From Solobacterium sp. (lineage in GTDB: Bacteria; Bacillota_I; Bacilli_A; Erysipelotrichales; Erysipelotrichaceae): 8,736 bases of DNA. The position numbers were made by a program, and so were the translations under genes. Of the stretch, positions 1 through 5,588 are shown one piece after another. The notes under the pieces are model-generated. The model did not search any database. It had not been told where the DNA came from and saw only the letters and a list, made by a program, of their open reading frames with translations. Position 1 is the first letter of the stretch; every line of letters begins with the position of its first letter. The DNA lies in the NCBI GenBank assembly GCA_017536845.1, contig JAFWCP010000088.1, positions 1 to 8,736 of the forward strand, in the 5' to 3' direction.

Positions 1-2
1 AT

Positions 3-110
3 CTTCAGACCTGCAGGCTCCGTGGAGTAAACCGGTATCAGGCAATCTACAGAGCATTCAAGGGTCAGGCTAAGGATGTTCTGAATGAGTCTAAACCGGT
101 CTCTGAATGA
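3..110 (+). CDS. possible C-terminal end of an unidentified protein (partial)
   Basis: An open frame enters from the left edge and stops at TGA 108-110, giving 35 residues ending in ...NESKPVSE. First codon positions are purine-rich, as in real coding sequence, and the peptide (IYRAFKGQAKDVL in its middle) looks like an amphipathic helix. No start is visible and I do not recognise a family. The opposite strand is also open in the same codon register, so the coding strand is uncertain. It could be the tail of a mobile-element or accessory gene, but the short length prevents a call. Confidence 0.25.
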   Translation, partial: LQTCRLRGVNRYQAIYRAFKGQAKDVLNESKPVSE

Positions 111-137
111 CGTAGTTTTCCTGTGCTCACTGAACAG

Positions 138-178
138 TTACAAAAATAAAGCAAAAATCTTCATCTGACTCCTCCTTC
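138..178 (-). other. strong ribosome site with an 8-codon ORF
   Basis: On the minus strand AAGGAGGAG (178-170) lies 5 bases before an ATG at 164-162. The frame reads MKIFALFL and then TAA at 140-138. Beyond that stop the same frame stays open to the window edge. The site is as good as any gene start in this window, so it may be a leader peptide, or the start of a gene broken by a nonsense mutation whose remainder lies to the left. A chance purine run is also possible. Nothing identifies the product. Confidence 0.2.
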
Positions 179-190
179 GTTTTTCCCAGA

Positions 191-235
191 ATATAAAAAG
201 ACTATTGCCACAATCAAAACTGTGGTAATAGTCTT
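191..235 (-). terminator. 15-bp hairpin with U-tract on the minus strand
   Basis: Arms at 198-212 and 221-235 pair over 15 positions with one G-U pair and enclose an 8-base loop. Read on the minus strand the stem is followed by TTTTTATAT, the layout of a rho-independent terminator. On the plus strand only CTT follows, so it is a poor terminator in that direction. There is no convincing minus-strand gene immediately upstream. It may therefore act as an attenuator or as a read-through block before the minus-strand ribosome site at 170-178. Confidence 0.45.
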
Positions 236-377
236 GCTACTTCGAACAAATTCCGGGGATAAATCCCGTACTGACGAAATATGTTGCGCTTTTGCGCCAG
301 CTACTCCCTAATACCGCAAGTATGATATTGCTCAAAGTGGACTATGTCAACGCTCTTTATTAATGAACAAAGCTGCA

Positions 378-698
378 TGAACAAAGAAGGAGGGAAGTTT
401 TGATGATGAGTGAGTTTGAAAGAATTGAACATGAGGAGCTTGAAGAAGCAGTGCAGGCTGCAGAAGCAAGAGGAGAAGCAAGAGGAGAAGTCAAAGCAGC
501 AACCAAAATCTTTGGGGCTGTTGCAGGCATTCTTTCCGGTGAAGAATGCAGGGGAACCATTCCTGCTGGATTCACTTCGTATGTTCTGGACGCATTGAAT
601 AAACTCTTTCCGCAATACCACATGTCAGCATGAATTCAGGCACGCTGAATCTCCCTTCAGCAAGATGAGGGTGGGGGGAGAAAACAGCATTCTTCCCC
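378..698 (+). repeat. tandem module, copy A
   Basis: This is the first of two diverged direct copies. It starts with TGAACAAAGAAG, covers the ribosome site and gene at 403-633, and ends with a 20-base block at 656-675 and a G-rich hairpin. It matches 835-1137 at both ends. The start codons are 457 bases apart and the downstream blocks 434 bases apart, so indels have accumulated in the second half of the gene and just after it. Conservation is highest over the first ~65 bases of the gene, where I count about nine identities in ten by eye. Confidence 0.75.
403..633 (+). CDS. small acidic protein of unknown function, paralogue A
   Basis: This gene encodes 76 residues. I chose ATG 403 because AAGGAGGG at 387-394 sits 8 bases upstream; an in-frame TTG at 400 and a second ATG at 406 are alternatives. 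The N-terminal half is a charged, helix-forming stretch (SEFERIEHEELEEAVQAAE) followed by an ARGEARGE repeat. The C-terminal half is more hydrophobic (GAVAGILSGEE, then a predicted helix ending in LFPQY). There is no signal peptide or membrane segment. It is a paralogue of the gene at 860-1087. ARGEARGE-type tails are known at the C-terminus of Rpn/PD-(D/E)XK recombination-promoting nucleases, so this may be a detached tail of such a gene, but that is inference and no nuclease domain is present. Both copies keep an open frame, a ribosome site and a hairpin, which favours a real gene. Confidence 0.5.
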   Translation: MMSEFERIEHEELEEAVQAAEARGEARGEVKAATKIFGAVAGILSGEECRGTIPAGFTSYVLDALNKLFPQYHMSA

Positions 699-707
699 TG
701 TTCTTTC
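674..707 (+). terminator. hairpin terminator after paralogue A
   Basis: Arms 674-682 and 690-698 form nine pairs including one G-U, with a 7-base loop. The following TGTTCTTTCC is only moderately T-rich, so termination may be partial. The equivalent position in copy B also has a hairpin-like element. Confidence 0.45.
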
Positions 708-859
708 CTGAGGATTTCAGATGAGGTATGGCTGGTCAGAGGAACTGGATGTATGATTCAGTTTCCTTTCAGCATGGACTTGCATCTCGTTTTTGCATGT
801 TGGTGGAAATGCTGCAGATTGACAGTATCCACGGTGAACAAAGAAGAAGGGGATTTCTG

Positions 860-1087
860 ATGATGAGCGAGTATGAAAGAATTGAACATCAGGAGATTGA
901 AGAAGCAGTGCAGGCTGCAAGAGCTGAAGAAAGAGCTGGGGTCCTGGGTGCTGTTACTGGTATCCTGACCGGTGAAGAATACGGGACGATTATTCCTGCC
1001 GATATCGTTTCTGAAATTCTGGGCGCATTGCAGAGGCTTTTTCCGGAATTTCAAATGCCTGCAGCGGCTGCAGGACGCAGAATCTGA
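860..1087 (+). CDS. small acidic protein of unknown function, paralogue B
   Basis: This gene encodes 75 residues from ATG 860, with an AAGAAGGGG ribosome site at 844-852. A longer frame opens at ATG 728 but that region has no ribosome site, and homology with paralogue A points to 860. The N-terminus (MMSEYERIEHQEIEEAVQAA) is nearly identical to copy A. The ARGEARGE repeat is shortened to ARAEERAG. The C-terminal half keeps the pattern G-x-V-x-GIL-[ST]-GEE, then IP-A, then a helix ending in LFPEF. It is cytoplasmic by composition, with no recognised domain. Retention of the GIL-GEE and LFP motifs despite DNA divergence suggests selection on the protein. Confidence 0.5.
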   Translation: MMSEYERIEHQEIEEAVQAARAEERAGVLGAVTGILTGEEYGTIIPADIVSEILGALQRLFPEFQMPAAAAGRRI

Positions 1088-1106
1088 CTTTCAGCAAGAT
1101 GAGGGT

Positions 1107-1137
1107 GGGTGGAGAACGCATCCTTCCCCTGCTTTTT
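1107..1137 (+). terminator. degenerate terminator after paralogue B
   Basis: A G-rich arm (GGGTGGA) faces TCCTTCCC with an imperfect centre, then TGCTTTTTG. The stem is weaker than the one in copy A but the T-run is better. It is the positional equivalent of the copy A hairpin. Confidence 0.35.
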
Positions 1138-1227
1138 GACTGGGGTTTTGCGGATGGGCAAGAGAGAGGTTCATCAGGCAGGAATTCGGAAAAATCAGGA
1201 CAATAACGGGAAGGATGAAAAGGATGT

Positions 1228-1257
1228 TTGACCGCAGCGGCTGAGAAGTGCTATCAT
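1228..1257 (+). promoter_or_regulatory. promoter with extended -10
   Basis: TTGACC (1228-1233) is 18 bases from TATCAT (1252-1257), and a TG at 1249-1250 makes the -10 an extended TGnTATCAT. This is a strong match for housekeeping sigma factor. It predicts a start near 1264 and a leader of about 15 bases before ATG 1280. It also rules out ATG 1256, which lies inside the -10 element. Confidence 0.7.
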
Positions 1258-1279
1258 GCTTGAAACAGCAGGAGGAACC

Positions 1280-1495
1280 ATGAAAAAGACAATCCTTGAG
1301 ATGATCATCTTTGCAGCGGCAGCCATTGCCTTCATCAATGTGTTTGATTATGTGTATACCACATTCTTCACGAAAACAGGCTATGAGTTTGACCTGATTG
1401 TTGATGTGGTCATGCCGGCTGTCCTTTCCTTTGCGGTGACATTCCCGGTCAAGCCGAAGAAGGGAAAGACGGATACAAAGGGAAAAGGCAAATGA
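1280..1495 (+). CDS. small two-helix membrane protein
   Basis: This gene encodes 71 residues from ATG 1280, with AGGAGG at 1270-1275. Two hydrophobic stretches (about residues 5-28 and 39-58) are separated by a short loop containing TKTGYEFD. The C-terminus is a lysine-rich tail (KPKKGKTDTKGKGK), which by the positive-inside rule should be cytoplasmic, placing both ends inside. There is no cleavable signal motif and no family I recognise. It is a monocistronic unit with its own promoter and terminator. Single-unit expression suggests a regulated or constitutive small membrane protein, but its role is unknown. Confidence 0.7.
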   Translation: MKKTILEMIIFAAAAIAFINVFDYVYTTFFTKTGYEFDLIVDVVMPAVLSFAVTFPVKPKKGKTDTKGKGK

Positions 1496-1517
1496 GGCGA
1501 TGCCTCGTTTTTCTTTT
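1490..1517 (+). terminator. rho-independent terminator overlapping the stop codon
   Basis: GAGGC (1494-1498) and GCCTC (1502-1506) pair around a 3-base loop and are followed by GTTTTTCTTTTC. The upstream A-run can extend the stem. The stem includes the last two bases of the TGA stop codon at 1493-1495. Confidence 0.8.
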
Positions 1518-1683
1518 CCCGGCCGGATGATTCACTGTTGTCTGACAGTGTTTTCTGCCAGCCTTTGTTTTTCAGGCCGATCCCGCAGTAACAAAGGAGT
1601 GAAAAAAACCTGCTGTACCGGACGGAAGCAGCCTGAAAGCCAATCGGGAAACAAGCGGGAAACCGTGTATATCGGAACATGAT

Positions 1684-1719
1684 AAAAGGGAACCCTGTCT
1701 CTTGCAGAGCTCCCTTTTT
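1684..1719 (-). terminator. terminator of the tat-reductase operon (could act both ways)
   Basis: AAAAGGGA (1684-1691) and TCCCTTTT (1711-1718) form the outer stem. An inner CTCT/AGAG stem closes on a 3-base loop, with unpaired bases between. T-runs follow on both strands. It lies 16 bases past the reductase stop, and the plus-strand gene already has its own terminator, so its main job is probably to end the minus-strand operon. Confidence 0.7.
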
Positions 1720-1734
1720 GAAATGTCTGTCTGA

Positions 1735-3786
1735 TTACTTTGCCGCAAGAATCTTGGCAGCACGACGACCGAATGTCATTGTTCTGCCGCAGGCAAGACC
1801 TGTAAACAGGTTAGGATAGTTGTTCGCGAAGAATCCGCCGGTGCAGTCGCCGGTCGCGTAGAGGCCTTCAATCGGAGTGCCGTCTTCGCGGATGACCTGC
1901 ATGTCTGTATTGATCCGGCAACCATCCATGGTTGTCAGATGCCATGCACAGGTACGGACGCCATAGAACGGAGCGGTATCAACCGGGGTCATACGATGAG
2001 GACCCTTGCCATAGTCTTCGTCAACACCCTTTGCGCACAGTTCGTTGTAACGCTTAACGGTTGCAGTCAGATTGTCGGCCGGGATATTCAGCTTTTCAGC
2101 CAGTTCTTCCAGTGTATCTGCCTGGACCAGATGGCCTGTACTGAGCATGCTGTTTTCGCCTTCGACCATGGATGCCCAGCAGGAATCATAATCTCTGTTG
2201 GACAGGGCGCCGTTGTCGAACTTGAAGAGTCTGCAGCATCCTACTTCTTCAAACTGCTCGCAGTACTGCTTGTTGTTGGCATCGAAGATATCACAGTATG
2301 TGTGATACGGCTGCATATACATGCTGTGCAGCATGAATTCATAAGGTCCGGATTCGTTGCAGAAACGTTCACCGTTCAGGTTGACCTTCAGGAACGGCTG
2401 TTCGCCGAACCAGAACCACTTGCCGTTGGTCTGATAGCCTGCTGTTTCCGTCGGAAGCACGGAGCAGCGGTTGAACATCATGGATGCGTGGCAGGGATCC
2501 ATTTCGCCGCCTGCCCACAGCATGGCCTTGATGCCGGAGCCGTCGGCTGTCGAGCCGATCGGGACATTTGCCTTCATCTTCATGGTCATCGGCTGTAAAG
2601 CGAGCATCATTTCGGTGTTTGTCGCATAGCCGCCTGTGGCCATGATCACGCCCTTGGATGCCTTTACGCGGATATAGTGCTTGTCGGTCAGGTCCTGGGC
2701 AATGATGCCTGTGACCTTTCCTTCTGCGTTCTGGTCCAGCTTGACAAGGGCTGTGGAGAACTTCCAGGTAACATTTCCTGTCTTGTCGCAGAAATCCATG
2801 AAGGTGGAAGAAGTTGTGACTTCCTTTTCCTTGCCCTGGTCTGTCTTCTGCGGGGAATGTCCGGTCGCATAGGCCTTGTCGCGTTCAGGATGATCCTGGT
2901 TGCCGATGCCGCCTTCGTGTTCCATGACCCAGTCGCCGGTGGATTCCATCAGGTCAGTCAGCCAGTCAACCATTTCACCGGAGTTTTCAATCCAGCACTT
3001 GATGAGGTTGCTGTCGACATAACCGGAAGCATAGCGTACGATATCCTGCAGTGCTTCCATCCTGTCGATCTTGAACTGAGGGAATGTTTCGTAGGTCTTC
3101 TGCTGGACCTTGGAATCAATGGCACCGATATCTTCACGGATGCCGGTAGGTGTTTCGCGCTTTTCGACGACCAGTACCTTGGCGCCTTCATCAGCGGCTG
3201 TCATTGTGGCGATCCATCCGCCGGTGCCGCAGCCTACGACCAGGACTTCTGTTTCCAGTTCTTCGGTAATGTCCCCGTCGCTGATTTCGGGAGCTGTTCC
3301 CAGCCAGTCACTGCCTGCTGAAGCAGCGGGTTCTTCTTTCGGCGCAACGGTTACGGTCTTGCCGGAAGCCTGGGAGATACAGTCGGCAGCTGCTGTCTTG
3401 ATGGCATCGCTTGTTACGGTTGCACCGGATACGGCGTCTACGTCTACGCCCTGTGCTTCCAGGATTGCCTTCTCAAAGTCGGCGCCGATCTTGCCGCCGA
3501 TGTCAGGTGTTTCACCTGAGACATCAATCTTGACATCGGTAATGCTGTACTCGTCAAACGTCATGGTGACTTTGACGTCGGAACCGATACCCTTCGCGGA
3601 AGAAGAATATGTTCCCGGTGTGTAGATCGCTTCTTTTGCTTCGGAAGCGGCAGAAGAAGCAGGAGCGGAGGAGGCTGCGGCCTGTTCTTCCGTACAGCCT
3701 GCAAGCACTCCGGCGGCAGCGACGCTTACGGCGCCGGCTGCCAGACCTTTGATAAAGTCTCTGCGTGAAATTTCCTTTTGTGACAT
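1735..3786 (-). CDS. Tat-exported lipoprotein, FMN-binding and FAD-dependent fumarate reductase-like flavoprotein
   Basis: The product has 683 residues. The N-terminus has a twin-arginine motif SRRDFIKG (R8, R9), an Ala/Gly-rich hydrophobic region and a lipobox LAGC with C31, so the folded protein should cross by Tat and be lipid-anchored outside. An Ala/Ser linker leads to an FMN-binding domain (about 55-140). Its DAVSGAT motif at 117-123 is the ApbE-type site where FMN is joined to a Thr, here T123. The FAD domain starts with VVGCGTGG (183-190) and closes with GLYATGDCTGG (641-651), as in flavocytochrome c, fumarate and urocanate reductases. No haem CxxCH motif is present, so electrons should arrive through the FMN. 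Aligned by eye to Shewanella fumarate reductase, the usual NE-x-x-x-R proton donor reads NESGPY (Y482), HHTMGG reads HLTTMDG (616-622), and ANRLGG reads ANNYPN (654-659). The substrate is therefore probably another unsaturated acid or acceptor. AGAGG lies 6 bases before the start, 16 bases after tatC. Confidence 0.9.
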   Translation of the reverse strand: MSQKEISRRDFIKGLAAGAVSVAAAGVLAGCTEEQAAASSAPASSAASEAKEAIYTPGTYSSSAKGIGSDVKVTMTFDEYSITDVKIDVSGETPDIGGKIGADFEKAILEAQGVDVDAVSGATVTSDAIKTAAADCISQASGKTVTVAPKEEPAASAGSDWLGTAPEISDGDITEELETEVLVVGCGTGGWIATMTAADEGAKVLVVEKRETPTGIREDIGAIDSKVQQKTYETFPQFKIDRMEALQDIVRYASGYVDSNLIKCWIENSGEMVDWLTDLMESTGDWVMEHEGGIGNQDHPERDKAYATGHSPQKTDQGKEKEVTTSSTFMDFCDKTGNVTWKFSTALVKLDQNAEGKVTGIIAQDLTDKHYIRVKASKGVIMATGGYATNTEMMLALQPMTMKMKANVPIGSTADGSGIKAMLWAGGEMDPCHASMMFNRCSVLPTETAGYQTNGKWFWFGEQPFLKVNLNGERFCNESGPYEFMLHSMYMQPYHTYCDIFDANNKQYCEQFEEVGCCRLFKFDNGALSNRDYDSCWASMVEGENSMLSTGHLVQADTLEELAEKLNIPADNLTATVKRYNELCAKGVDEDYGKGPHRMTPVDTAPFYGVRTCAWHLTTMDGCRINTDMQVIREDGTPIEGLYATGDCTGGFFANNYPNLFTGLACGRTMTFGRRAAKILAAK

Positions 3787-3802
3787 TCTTTACCTCTTTC
3801 TT

Positions 3803-4570
3803 TTATTCTGCAGTTTCACTGCTTTGTTCCTTGTTGTTCTTTCTGCTTTCCACGAAACGGCTGAGGACAATGCTGACCTGGTACAGCAGGCACATCGGCA
3901 GGGCTACCATGATCTGCGATACAACGTCCGGCGGTGTAATCACTGCGGCAATGAAGAAGATCACGACAATCATGACCTTGCGGCTTTTGACCAGCCATTT
4001 CGTCTTGATGAAGCCAAGTGCTGTCAGGATGACCGAGACGACCGGCAGTTCAAATACCAGTCCGAAAATGAGAAAGACGGTCAGTATGAAACTGACGTAC
4101 TGGTTGATGCTGATGCTTGCGGAAACGTCCACATCGGCGGTGAACTGGATCAGGAACCTTAACATGAACGGCAGTGAGATATACCTTGCAAAGGCAGCGC
4201 CAAGCAGAAAGCAGAGGGTTCCTCCCAGCAGGGCAAGTCGGATGATGCGCCGTTCTGACGGTTTGAGGCCCGGTGAGCAGAATGCGTAGATCTGGTATAC
4301 AATCACCGGGAAAGTCAGGACCAGACCTCCCACCAATGCGATATTCAGGCAGACAAGCAGCAGCTCCTGCGGGGCGATGTAGACAAAGACATAATTGTAT
4401 GCCGTGCCAAGATCCGTCAGGGCGGTGATCAGTTTCGGTGCGATGGCGATTAAGGCCACCACACAGACGGTCAGAACGGCAAGGCAGACAAGCAGCCTGT
4501 TGCGCAGTTCCCGCAGATGGCCGGACAGCGTCATGCTGGCAGAATCTGCCGTCTTACGATCAGCTGTCAT
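3803..4570 (-). CDS. tatC: Sec-independent protein translocase TatC
   Basis: The product has 255 residues, the usual TatC length, and six hydrophobic segments. It is the receptor for twin-arginine signal peptides. Family landmarks are all present: HLRELRNRLL near the N-terminus (18-27), SPGLKPSERR (99-108) with the conserved Glu E106, FELP (173-176) with E174, and TPPDVVSQ (212-219). I chose ATG 4570, which overlaps the tatA-like gene by 11 bases and suggests translational coupling. There is no clear ribosome site of its own. A TTG at 4612 preceded by AAGGACGG would add 14 residues and cannot be excluded. The gene lies between the small Tat subunits and the Tat cargo. Confidence 0.95.
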   Translation of the reverse strand: MTADRKTADSASMTLSGHLRELRNRLLVCLAVLTVCVVALIAIAPKLITALTDLGTAYNYVFVYIAPQELLLVCLNIALVGGLVLTFPVIVYQIYAFCSPGLKPSERRIIRLALLGGTLCFLLGAAFARYISLPFMLRFLIQFTADVDVSASISINQYVSFILTVFLIFGLVFELPVVSVILTALGFIKTKWLVKSRKVMIVVIFFIAAVITPPDVVSQIMVALPMCLLYQVSIVLSRFVESRKNNKEQSSETAE

Positions 4571-4736
4571 GTTGTGACTTGTCTGTATTCTCTGAATCTC
4601 CCTCGCCTTCAATTCCGTCCTTGAAGCTCTTTAAACTTTTCCCGAACATTTTCGTAAGCTTCGGGATCTGCGTCGGTCCGAAAATAATGACAACGACAAG
4701 CAGAATGATCATCAGTTCCTGTGTTCCCAGTCTCAT
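4560..4736 (-). CDS. tatA: TatA-family pore subunit, short
   Basis: The product has 58 residues. It starts at ATG 4736, sharing ATGA with the upstream gene's stop, and GGAGG (4748-4744) is 7 bases upstream. The layout is TatA: one N-terminal membrane helix (about residues 6-19, with polar E7 near its start), the FG hinge (19-20) followed by PTQIPKL, an amphipathic helix (KMFGKSLKSFKDG) and a short acidic tail. TatA multimers form the passage for folded cargo. The FG motif and LGKSLKSFK-like helix distinguish it from the TatB-like neighbour. The last 11 bases overlap tatC. Confidence 0.9.
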   Translation of the reverse strand: MRLGTQELMIILLVVVIIFGPTQIPKLTKMFGKSLKSFKDGIEGEGDSENTDKSQHDS

Positions 4737-5110
4737 AGGTTTTCCTCCATTTTCTTTTCTGCGCTTTCTTCAGGGTTCAGCGCGGTATGGTCAGCCGGCT
4801 GTTCTTTTTCCGGCTCTGCTTTTTTCTCTTTGCCGATATTCTTGAAATCGTCTTCAACCTGCTTCAGGTCACCCTGGACATCCTTGTTCAGCTGTTCCAG
4901 AGGTTCCATGGCTTCTTTCAGCGGCTTCTGTGCTTCCTGCAGAGGTTCGACAACGCTTTCCCGCAGATCCTTGGTCATTTCTGAGGATACTTTTCTGAAT
5001 TCCTTCAATGCGATGCCAAGCTTACGGGCATATTCCGGGAGCCGATCCGGACCGATGACAATAAGCGCAACAAAAAGAACCATGATAAGCTCCATCGTAC
5101 CGATCTTCAT
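4733..5110 (-). CDS. tatB: TatB-like translocase subunit
   Basis: The product has 125 residues from ATG 5110, with GAGGAG (5124-5119) 8 bases upstream. A longer frame from 5167 was rejected because that ATG lies in the -10 element. The membrane helix (about 6-20, E7) leads into GPDRLPEYARKLG (20-32), which resembles the GP-x-RLP hinge of TatB more than the FG hinge of TatA. A long charged helix then runs to about residue 95, with three 7-residue repeats EPLQEAQ, KPLKEAM and EPLEQLN (55-75), and an acidic/lysine tail. TatB links TatC to TatA. In many Firmicutes one TatA-type protein does both jobs, so the A/B assignment is by resemblance and could be two TatA paralogues. Confidence 0.85.
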   Translation of the reverse strand: MKIGTMELIMVLFVALIVIGPDRLPEYARKLGIALKEFRKVSSEMTKDLRESVVEPLQEAQKPLKEAMEPLEQLNKDVQGDLKQVEDDFKNIGKEKKAEPEKEQPADHTALNPEESAEKKMEENL

Positions 5111-5129
5111 ATTGATCACTCCTCTCTGA

Positions 5130-5144
5130 TGACATGTTCTGTCA
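5130..5144 (-). promoter_or_regulatory. candidate operator, downstream copy
   Basis: The dyad TGACA-TGTTC-TGTCA lies in the leader just after the predicted transcription start. Its right part, TGTTCTGTCA (5135-5144), is repeated exactly at 5199-5208. It could bind a repressor or form a small RNA stem upstream of the tatB ribosome site. Confidence 0.35.
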
Positions 5145-5162
5145 GGCTTGATTTGCGGGTTA

Positions 5163-5192
5163 ATCATACACTAAAGTACCTGTCTCAATCAA
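5163..5192 (-). promoter_or_regulatory. promoter of the tat-reductase operon
   Basis: On the minus strand TTGATT (5192-5187) and TATGAT (5168-5163) are separated by 18 bases. This predicts a start near 5155 and a leader of about 45 bases before ATG 5110. Confidence 0.65.
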
Positions 5193-5208
5193 CAGTTCTG
5201 TTCTGTCA
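5191..5208 (-). promoter_or_regulatory. candidate operator, upstream copy
   Basis: TGTTCTGTCA (5199-5208) repeats the leader element in the same orientation, 64 bases away, and abuts the -35 element. It overlaps a short dyad AACAG-TT-CTGTT (5191-5202). Confidence 0.35.
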
Positions 5209-5538
5209 CAAAAATATTTAATGAAGATTTTTATGATCATGAATCATCTATGGTTGTATAGAATTATATAATTATATTACATATTTTATATTAGCGTTAT
5301 ATGGGCAGCTGAGTGGATGCAGACATGCAGTGCAGGCAAGCCTGATCATCAGGATCATGTGCGGCAGGGGGCACTGCTGTGACACGGCGGCTGAACGAGG
5401 CCCGGCTGTTCGGGCTGGCGGAAGATGCTTCCGGCACAACTGTCTTAAGAAGGCCTGATAACAATTCCTTATGGAATTCCGGCATCTGCTTTTTCTTTTT
5501 CGGCAGTCAGATTGGATAAGGAAACCAGGGGGCTTACA
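5193..5538. other. divergent intergenic region, no supported gene
   Basis: The first third (to about 5300) is very AT-rich and contains a dyad ATGAT-CATGA-ATCAT at 5233-5247. The rest is GC-richer and holds several short hairpins: GCCCG/CGGGC near 5401-5416, CGGAAG-ATG-CTTCCG near 5420-5434, and AATTCC-TTAT-GGAATT at 5463-5478. An open minus-strand frame of 62 codons at 5297-5485 lacks a good ribosome site and resembles nothing. A structured RNA is possible but I recognise no family. Confidence 0.5.
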
Positions 5539-5547
5539 TGGTATACT
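5539..5547 (+). promoter_or_regulatory. extended -10 promoter of the TPR operon
   Basis: TGGTATACT is a near-consensus extended -10 (TGnTATACT). No -35 is visible at 17-18 bases, which is acceptable for extended -10 promoters. The predicted start near 5554 gives a leader of about 35 bases. Confidence 0.6.
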
Positions 5548-5588
5548 TTACCAAAGAACCTCAATCAAAATGAAAGAGAGGATACATC

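Larger units (their letters stand above)
835..1137 (+). repeat. tandem module, copy B
   Basis: This is the second copy of the module at 378-698. It shares the leader TGAACAAAGAAG (835-846), the first ~65 coding bases, and the 20-base block TTCAGCAAGATGAGGGTGGG at 1090-1109. The two copies look like an old tandem duplication. No terminal inverted repeats or target-site duplications are visible, so transposition is not supported. Confidence 0.75.

Noticed and set aside
286..297. GCGC-TTTT-GCGC hairpin as a terminator
   Set aside because: The stem is only 4 bp and no T-run follows it. The T's are in the loop.
378..1137. Insertion sequence or composite element made of the two direct copies
   Set aside because: No transposase, terminal inverted repeats or target duplications are visible. 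A simple tandem duplication explains the pattern.
1500..1682. 60-codon plus-strand frame between two terminators
   Set aside because: Its start lies in the terminator loop of the previous gene, there is no ribosome site, and the Cys/Ser/Arg-rich product is typical of noncoding translation.
1939..3321. Long plus-strand open frames of 219 and 214 codons opposite the reductase
   Set aside because: They lie antisense to a gene with clear domains and arise from its GC-rich third positions. They lack ribosome sites and recognisable motifs.
5111..5167. N-terminal extension of the TatB-like protein from ATG 5167
   Set aside because: The ATG is part of the predicted -10 element. ATG 5110 has a good ribosome site and places the membrane helix at the N-terminus as in TatB.
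5297..5485. 62-codon minus-strand frame in the divergent region
   Set aside because: The start has only an A-rich stretch upstream, and the composition (Ser, Pro, Ala, scattered Cys) resembles no protein. It is kept only as a note under the intergenic entry.
5300..5538. Signal recognition particle RNA or 6S RNA
   Set aside because: The conserved GGAAGGAAGCAGC-type tip of the SRP RNA is absent on both strands, and no extended 6S-like stem is visible.
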